Assembly (NCBI RefSeq): GCF_049933045.1
Contig: NZ_CP187926.1
Coordinates: 4,154,001 to 4,218,000 of the forward strand
Origin: Pseudocolwellia sp049933045
GTDB lineage: Bacteria; Pseudomonadota; Gammaproteobacteria; Enterobacterales; Alteromonadaceae
Direction: 5' to 3'
Length of the DNA stretch: 64,000 nucleotides
In this document: in pieces, positions 58,123 to 64,000 of the stretch
Numbering within the stretch: the stretch's first letter is position 1
Layout: each line of letters starts with the position of its first letter
Program-made: the position numbers and the translations under genes
The notes under the pieces: model-generated
The model's database searches: none
Seen by the model: the letters and a program-made list of their open reading frames with translations, nothing else
What the model was told of the DNA's origin: nothing

Positions 58123-59895
58123 TTATGTAATAGGTGTCGCTTTAGCTTTATTGCCAGCCTTAAGCATTAATATGCTAATGGTACCGATCATTATCGCTAA
58201 AGCTAAAATAGCTAATCGACCTTCTAAAGGGTTTGGTATTATAAGTAACAACGCGACAAAGGCGGTTACCGCAGCGCCAAACCGACCAATGATAGTAAGT
58301 TGTTGATCATCATTTCCTTCACCCACTTCATTTGCAAAATCGATAGGGGTTTTCATGTTCTTAAAGAATCTATCTACTTTAACCCTATGCTCTGAAGTTT
58401 TAGCTGGCGCAAATGGAATTGAAATTAAGAAACCAAACGTACCTGTTGCCATAACACCAAAAAATTGCTGTTGGAAACTCCATTCAAAAGCATCGCTATA
58501 AGCTTGTGAGAAGCCTAAATAAACTAATGGAACTTCAAAATAAGCTAATGCTGAGAAAGATAGGGCGCAACCAATAGACAGTAATGCTGACCACCATGGT
58601 GTTTGTCTAATAAACATACCTAATAGGAGTGGGATTGTAATAGGGGTAGATAATAAAGTACCGACTTGTAGCATAATTTCAAAAATGCCAGAACCATCTT
58701 GTTGAGCAAAATATAGCGCGAGAATAACGACGATTGTTCCCATTGCCCATGTTAACGTTCGACCATGGCTTAACAGTTGTGATTCGCTCTTTGTTTTCCA
58801 ACGAAGTTTACGAGCGATTTTTGGATATATATCTTTTATGAGAATAGCGACATTGGTATTTAAACCTGTATCCATCGAACTCATGGTTGCTGCAAGAATG
58901 GCAACAACGATCAATCCAACTAAACCAACAGGTAACAACGCAATACTTGCAACGGCATAACTTGCTTCAGCGGGTTTTGCAATATCGAATGCTATGACTA
59001 ATTCGGGATATAAAAGTCGAGCGGTGATCGGTGGTAAGAACCAGATGAAACTGCCAAATAACATAAGCACAGCACATAATAAGGCGGCTTTTTTAGCCTC
59101 TTTCCCATCTTTTACTGAGAAGTAACGTGGTGCGGCATTCATTGAGTTAAATACGATAAACTGTTTAACCATCATGGCACTTGCCCAGCCCCAAGTGTAA
59201 GCACCGCCAAAGAGAGTGGCAGAGTTAACCATGCTATATTCTTCGGTTAATCCCTGCTCTTCTATTTTCAAAAATAGATTATCAATACCTCCCAATGCAT
59301 CTAAACAAAGGTAAGCAACGATTAAGGTGAGGGGGACTAAAATTAGGCCTTGCAGGAAGTCAGTTGCCATGACTGCCCAGCGTCCGCCAGTTGCAGAATA
59401 GAACAGCACTACAATGCCGCAAACAACTATGACATGGTTAATATCATAACCAAATACAGCGGAGCAGAATATCCCTAAGCCATAAAGTGCCATCGCAGAA
59501 TAAAGAATACGAACAGGCACTTCATAATATGCATAAAAATCACGAGTACCATTACCAAAACGAGCCGCTATCGCTTCAGGAAATGTGGTAACCCTCATCT
59601 GTCGTAACCAAGGACCCATAAATAGGTAGTTAACGAAGAAGCCGAGCACGTTACCAAAAAAGATGAACATAGCCGAAAAGCCAGATTCGTATGCAATACC
59701 AGCCGCACCTGTGAAGGTCCATGCACTGAAAGCGCTCATAAAAGCACTGCTTCCAACCAACCACCAAGTGCCTTTGCTTCCCCCCTTAAAATAATCATCG
59801 GTATTGGATGAGAATTTTTTAAAAACAAGCCCAACGACAATAATGAGTATAAGGTAAGCAAAAATCACTATGTATTCAATATTGGAAACTTCCAT
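58123..59895 (-). CDS. Sodium/solute symporter (SSS family), candidate oligoalginate importer
   Basis: 590 residues with about fourteen membrane helices. SSS features include DDYFKGGSKGTWWLVGSSAFMSAFSAWTFTGAAG near the N-terminus, YSATGGRWAVMATDFLQG, and MSSMDTGLNTNVAILIKDIYP. Relatives named ToaA/ToaB in Vibrio import oligoalginate. It is first in a two-gene unit with the cytoplasmic lyase, which fits uptake followed by depolymerisation. A perfect palindrome TAAAACGTTTTA lies 46 bases before its start. Confidence 0.85.
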   Translation of the reverse strand: MEVSNIEYIVIFAYLILIIVVGLVFKKFSSNTDDYFKGGSKGTWWLVGSSAFMSAFSAWTFTGAAGIAYESGFSAMFIFFGNVLGFFVNYLFMGPWLRQMRVTTFPEAIAARFGNGTRDFYAYYEVPVRILYSAMALYGLGIFCSAVFGYDINHVIVVCGIVVLFYSATGGRWAVMATDFLQGLILVPLTLIVAYLCLDALGGIDNLFLKIEEQGLTEEYSMVNSATLFGGAYTWGWASAMMVKQFIVFNSMNAAPRYFSVKDGKEAKKAALLCAVLMLFGSFIWFLPPITARLLYPELVIAFDIAKPAEASYAVASIALLPVGLVGLIVVAILAATMSSMDTGLNTNVAILIKDIYPKIARKLRWKTKSESQLLSHGRTLTWAMGTIVVILALYFAQQDGSGIFEIMLQVGTLLSTPITIPLLLGMFIRQTPWWSALLSIGCALSFSALAYFEVPLVYLGFSQAYSDAFEWSFQQQFFGVMATGTFGFLISIPFAPAKTSEHRVKVDRFFKNMKTPIDFANEVGEGNDDQQLTIIGRFGAAVTAFVALLLIIPNPLEGRLAILALAIMIGTISILMLKAGNKAKATPIT

Positions 59896-61172
59896 CTTAA
59901 CCTCATGATAACTATATTAAATATTATTTCAGCTAACTTAGTAAAACGTTTTATCTAAATAACTTACCATAGGATTACATTAATATATACAAATCAAAAC
60001 ATAGTGAACTAATGCTCTATAATTAATCGATAGGTTAAAGGAAATATAGCTGAATTTTAAAAAATAGAGACGAATATCATACTGAACTTGAACTTCTAAT
60101 AACTCTCATCGTAGGCAATTATTGAAAGCTTCCAACATTTATAAATGGATAAGTGTATTTTGTTTCTTTCTTCTTAGGGTTGTAATACCAAAGTGTGATG
60201 TGTGCTTACCAGGATGCGTATGGAAAAAGTAGGTTATGTATTTGGTAATAAGTATTACTAAAAATACCAAAAGTTAATTTAAATAGAAATTCAGTTTAAC
60301 TATCAACCTAACTTAGCCTGTTAACCCTTCCGTTATCCGCTTTTACTGACTCAAATGGTAAGACGCACACATATATATCAACATAGGGTTTATTAGTCAT
60401 TATTAAAGCTTGTAGTACTTCTTAGGGCTAACTAATGATCTATTCAAAGCATTAAGCATTTTTTAATCAATAATGAGTGAGATTACTTAGTGTTGATAGG
60501 TTTATGTAAGTTGGTAATACAGGTTGAATATTGGTTAAGTTATTTATTGACCTAAGTCAGTTTATATATCCAAATATATATCTAAAAAATTCATGTTTTG
60601 AAGTTAGCTGAACCTTATATTGTCTATTTTGTAAGTAAGGCTCGCTTATTACTTAATCATATAGATATTTTCAGTTCAGGGTATTTAGACTAATTTTCTC
60701 ATTTTCCGTAATACGTTATGCTTGATTGATATATAAAATAAATTTCATTACTTTTACTGTAATTATTAAAATCATTGCTATACCTAAGTGTAGTAATAAA
60801 TAAATTTTTATTTTTGATGAACGTTGAATTATTAATCGACTTAATCTATTGATCTTTATAGATGTAAATTATTAATGTTAAATTGTTTTCTATTTTGGAT
60901 ATATAAATTAGCGTATATTGGTAATACCAAAAAAACAGTAAAATATAACATTGGAATGCGTTTTGAGTTAACCAATATTGGATTGTCCAATTTATTTTTT
61001 AATGAAAAAGGTTGACCAATATTGCTTTTCGTGAAATATTTTGTCCTGACAATACAAGAAAGTTGTTGGCAATTTTATGTCATCTTGATGTTACAAGATC
61101 AATAATTATAAATTAACAATGTGGTGTTAAATAAAGGTTTCACTTTATTAACGCAACAGCCGGGGATACAAA
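59896..61172. promoter_or_regulatory. Long divergent regulatory region, symporter / TonB-dependent receptor
   Basis: 1277 A+T-rich bases with no credible gene. TAAAACGTTTTA at 59942-59953 is a candidate operator for the symporter unit. Nearer the receptor, ACCAATATTG occurs at 60971-60980 and 61015-61024. AATATTGGTTAA on the opposite strand is at 60527-60538, and TTGGTAATACCAA at 60918-60930. A nested palindrome lies at 60241-60271. These repeated TTGGT/ACCAA elements suggest one or more dimeric regulators. Confidence 0.55.
59942..59953. promoter_or_regulatory. Perfect 12-bp palindrome, candidate LacI-type operator
   Basis: TAAAACGTTTTA, 46 bases upstream of the symporter start. It agrees with two near-identical sites before the PL6 gene. 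Confidence 0.5.
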
Positions 61173-64000
61173 ATGAAATACAGATTATCTAAAATAAGCT
61201 TAGCTGTAGTTGCAGCTTCTGCTTTAAACATGACTGCATCAGTAAATGCAGCAGAAAATGCTCAAGCTGAAGAAGCTGTAGAAGTTATTCAAGTTACAGG
61301 CATACGTAGCTCTCTTACCAACGCACTTGCCGAAAAGCGCGACACAACTAACCTAATTGAAGTTATTGAAGCAGTAGATATCGGTAAACTTCCTGATCAA
61401 AATTTAGCAGAAGTACTTGAGAACGTTACAGGTATCCAAATTACTCGTACAGCAGGTATAGGTACTGGCGTTCAAATCCGTGGTAGTAATGATAACCGTG
61501 TAGAAATTAATGGTGCATCAACAGTAGGTACTGGTGATGGCCGCAGTGGTATGAGTTTTGAAGATTTATCGGCAGGTATAATTGCTGGTGTTGAAGTTAT
61601 TAAGGCGGGTGAAGCTAAAACGACTGAAGGTTCAGTGGGTGGTACTGTAAACTTACGTACTATTCGTCCTTTAGAGTTATCTCAAACTTTAGGCTCTATC
61701 CGTGTTCAAGGTGAAGACAGTAGTTTAACAACTGACGGTGTTCAACCTCGTCTTTCTGGTGCTTATGGAGATAACTGGGAATTAGACAATGGCGGTAAAT
61801 TTGGTGTTGTTGTAAGTGCTAGTATCACTAGACAAGAAGCTACAGCATTTAGACCACGTGTTGACCGTGATGGTAGCTTGGTTGAAAATGTTAATGCTAA
61901 TGTTGTTCGTAGTGGTGAATTAGAAGATCAAGCAGCGGATAGACCTGCTGCTCAAGATTATGATTTCCTAGGTATTCAATTTCTTAACCAAGAAATTGAA
62001 AACTTTGAATATGAAACTAAAAATTTCGCAGGTACTATTGAGTATGCTCCGAATGATGATATGAAATTCTTCGTTGATGCAATAATAACTGATCAAGAAG
62101 TTCGTCAAGATAGTTCTCGAGTACAAGCTTCAGGTATTAATTCAGTACTTAATCAATCGGTACCATCATCGTTTGAAACAGTTAACTTAGGTTCACTTAG
62201 TGGTGTTAATTTTGGTAGCATTCAAGCAGCACAAACAGGCGTTATTGAACCAATGCTTGGAGTTGATGATGATGATCCAAACTTACGCTTTAACAGTGAT
62301 ACCGAAGCACGTTTATCTAAAAGTAAACAGTTTAGATTGGGTGGTGAATGGCAAGCAACTAGTGATTTATTTGTTAGTGCAGAATTATCACACGCTAGTT
62401 CTAAAACAACTAAACCAAAATTAAACACACAGTTAAACTTTATTAATCCAAATGCTCCACTTGATGGTCTTGATTCTGAAGGTAACATTACCTCAAACAC
62501 CAGTAATGATAACTCAGTACCGTTTGCTTATGACTTAACAGGTGAACTATTATCATTTGGGATCAATGAAGATTCTATTTATGCACCAACTACAGCGCAA
62601 TTAACCGATCCAAATAATGTTGTATTAGATCAAGTTGACTTTAGTGATAGTAGCACAGAGAACAGCGATACATCTTTCCGTGTTGATGCAACATACTTCT
62701 TTGATGATAGCGTTATTACATCTGTTGATGTTGGTTTCCGTTATAACGAAACAGAGCATGAAGCTGTAACTGTTTCGGATAGAATTGGTGGTTTCAGTAA
62801 AATGATTGATAGCCCTAGTGGCGCATTATTTTCTGATTTATTAGTTTTAGGTCAAAATAACTTTGGAGAAAATGATGGTCGTGCATTAGCAATGACTGAT
62901 TTTATTATCATTGACCCTGATCTAGCTTACAATAATCCACAAAGTGTTATTGATACTCTTCATACTGCAATGGACACTCATCGTGCAAATATGGAAGCCG
63001 ATGGTATTACTTTTAGTAATGGTGTCGATTATTTAAATCAAGAACCTAGTGCAACGGCTGCGTTTAAAGTTGAAGAAGACACAAGTGCATTATATGCTCA
63101 GGCAAATTTTGAATATGAAATGCTTCGCGGTAATTTTGGTGTTCGTTATATAGAAACAGATATTTCTTCAATTGGTAATACTGAAATTGATGGTGTTGTT
63201 TCTCAAGTGAATAACAAAGGTGATTATAGTTACGTATTGCCTCGTATAAATATTGTTGCTGATGTGCACGAAGACGTTGTATTACGTATGGCTTGGGGTA
63301 AAGATATTCGTCGTCCTGATTTTGGTAATTTGAACACTTCTGTATCTTACGGAGTTAACGAAAACCAAGCTGTAGAAATCGGTAATCCAGAGCTAGAGCC
63401 TGAAGAAATTACATCGTTAGATATTTCAGCTGAATGGTATTTTGCAGAAGCTGCTGTTGTTAGTATTGGTTACTTCAAGAAAGAACGTACTAATATTTTT
63501 AGCTCGATCTTAGATACAGCCCCTACTGATGCAAACGGTAATCGTTACTTCGATTTAGCTTGTGCTGATGGTGGCATTTATAACCCAGCTGTTATCCCTA
63601 ACTCATTAGGCGATGCGGACACTGTTGGTTTATGTGTTGATAGAGAATCAATTGTAAATGACCCTGCTACATTAACTCAAACGGGTATAGAGATGGCATT
63701 TCAGTATGACCTTTCTAGCTTTGAAGATGATTTAGGTTGGGCATCTGGTTTTGGTATCCAAGCAAACTACACGATTCAAGACTTTAAAGGTGGTTCAACC
63801 GTTTATACTGTAGCTGATCCTCGTGGTATCGATATACTAAACGCTTCACAAGGCGTTTATGATGATTCACTGTTTGTTGAATATACATTAGACCAAGGGT
63901 TACTTGATTTCTCTGAGAATGCTTACAACTTTACTTTGTACTACGAGAAGTTTGGTCTTTCAGCTAGATTACGTTACACATGGCGTGAAGCGTTCCGTAC
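61173..64000 (+). CDS. TonB-dependent receptor (3' end outside window)
   Basis: Open from ATG 61173 (GGGGAT at 61162) to the right edge, 942 codons. Signal peptide to about residue 27 (ASVNAAEN). TonB box region VEVIQVTGIRSSL. Plug domain with IGKLPDQNLAEVLENVTGIQI, VQIRGSNDNRVEING and EGSVGGTVNLRT; the barrel strands follow. Same TIGR01782-like group as the receptor at 29768 but clearly different in the barrel. Placement beside alginate genes makes alginate oligomer uptake across the outer membrane the likely role. The barrel C-terminus is not in the window. Confidence 0.9.
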   Translation, partial: MKYRLSKISLAVVAASALNMTASVNAAENAQAEEAVEVIQVTGIRSSLTNALAEKRDTTNLIEVIEAVDIGKLPDQNLAEVLENVTGIQITRTAGIGTGVQIRGSNDNRVEINGASTVGTGDGRSGMSFEDLSAGIIAGVEVIKAGEAKTTEGSVGGTVNLRTIRPLELSQTLGSIRVQGEDSSLTTDGVQPRLSGAYGDNWELDNGGKFGVVVSASITRQEATAFRPRVDRDGSLVENVNANVVRSGELEDQAADRPAAQDYDFLGIQFLNQEIENFEYETKNFAGTIEYAPNDDMKFFVDAIITDQEVRQDSSRVQASGINSVLNQSVPSSFETVNLGSLSGVNFGSIQAAQTGVIEPMLGVDDDDPNLRFNSDTEARLSKSKQFRLGGEWQATSDLFVSAELSHASSKTTKPKLNTQLNFINPNAPLDGLDSEGNITSNTSNDNSVPFAYDLTGELLSFGINEDSIYAPTTAQLTDPNNVVLDQVDFSDSSTENSDTSFRVDATYFFDDSVITSVDVGFRYNETEHEAVTVSDRIGGFSKMIDSPSGALFSDLLVLGQNNFGENDGRALAMTDFIIIDPDLAYNNPQSVIDTLHTAMDTHRANMEADGITFSNGVDYLNQEPSATAAFKVEEDTSALYAQANFEYEMLRGNFGVRYIETDISSIGNTEIDGVVSQVNNKGDYSYVLPRINIVADVHEDVVLRMAWGKDIRRPDFGNLNTSVSYGVNENQAVEIGNPELEPEEITSLDISAEWYFAEAAVVSIGYFKKERTNIFSSILDTAPTDANGNRYFDLACADGGIYNPAVIPNSLGDADTVGLCVDRESIVNDPATLTQTGIEMAFQYDLSSFEDDLGWASGFGIQANYTIQDFKGGSTVYTVADPRGIDILNASQGVYDDSLFVEYTLDQGLLDFSENAYNFTLYYEKFGLSARLRYTWREAFR

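Noticed and set aside
62200..62500. Short frames on both strands inside the receptor gene at the right end
   Set aside because: Shadows of the main receptor reading frame.
61173..64000. Truncated receptor pseudogene
   Set aside because: The frame is open to the last base; it is cut by the window edge, not by a mutation.

Overview
The window looks like chromosome of a marine gammaproteobacterium of the order Alteromonadales, probably Colwelliaceae or a close relative. This rests on the A+T-rich composition, the style of the 16S gene, the dusB-fis pair, large TonB-dependent receptors and a sodium-linked alginate locus. The genus cannot be fixed by eye.

Layout. 1-4625 (minus strand): a four-gene unit for the compatible solute glucosylglycerate, with a P-loop glycerate kinase, a phosphatase (gpgP), a synthase (gpgS) and a GH13 phosphorylase that runs off the left edge. 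Together they could make the solute from NDP-glucose and 3-phosphoglycerate and recycle it to glucose-1-phosphate and 3-phosphoglycerate. 5024-11033: gamma-glutamyltransferase, a long RluA-type pseudouridine synthase, a MITE-like element with terminal inverted repeats, a repeat-rich lipoprotein and a siroheme-synthase-like protein with a decayed methyltransferase half. 11228-17737: prmA, dusB-fis, purH, a methyltransferase-like lipoprotein and purD. 17829-18572: a secreted protein built of ten 15-residue repeats.

18768-24788 is a complete rRNA operon: tandem promoters, BoxA elements, 16S, tRNA-Ala(TGC) only, 23S, 5S and terminator, with the long processing stems visible. Next come rluF, a prpE-like acyl-CoA synthetase, a two-gene spermidine-synthase-like pair, a TonB-dependent receptor with a long A+T-rich upstream region, uvrA, a YajR-type transporter, a GreA/GreB-like factor, a FadH-type dienoyl-CoA reductase, pssA, a thioesterase and ssb.

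44855-64000 is an alginate-utilisation locus. Secreted or surface lyases (PL6, PL7) and a TonB-dependent receptor (cut by the right edge) would feed the periplasm. A TRAP transporter with a lipoprotein binding protein and an SSS symporter give two inner-membrane routes. A cytoplasmic heparinase-II/III-fold oligoalginate lyase and two SDR reductases (one KduD-like) process the products. Less expected members are an RbsD/FucU-family protein in the place where KdgF might be expected, a gluconokinase-type kinase, and a MATE exporter. No KdgF, KdgK, KDPG aldolase or transcription factor is encoded in the window. Shared 12-bp palindromes (TAAANCGTTTTA) before the PL6 and symporter genes suggest a common LacI-type repressor encoded elsewhere.

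The best leads are the RbsD/FucU protein and unusual kinase of the alginate locus, the closed glucosylglycerate cycle, the 15-residue repeat protein, the decayed CysG-like protein, and a MITE-like element whose short ATCC-loop palindromes recur in the 23S-5S spacer.
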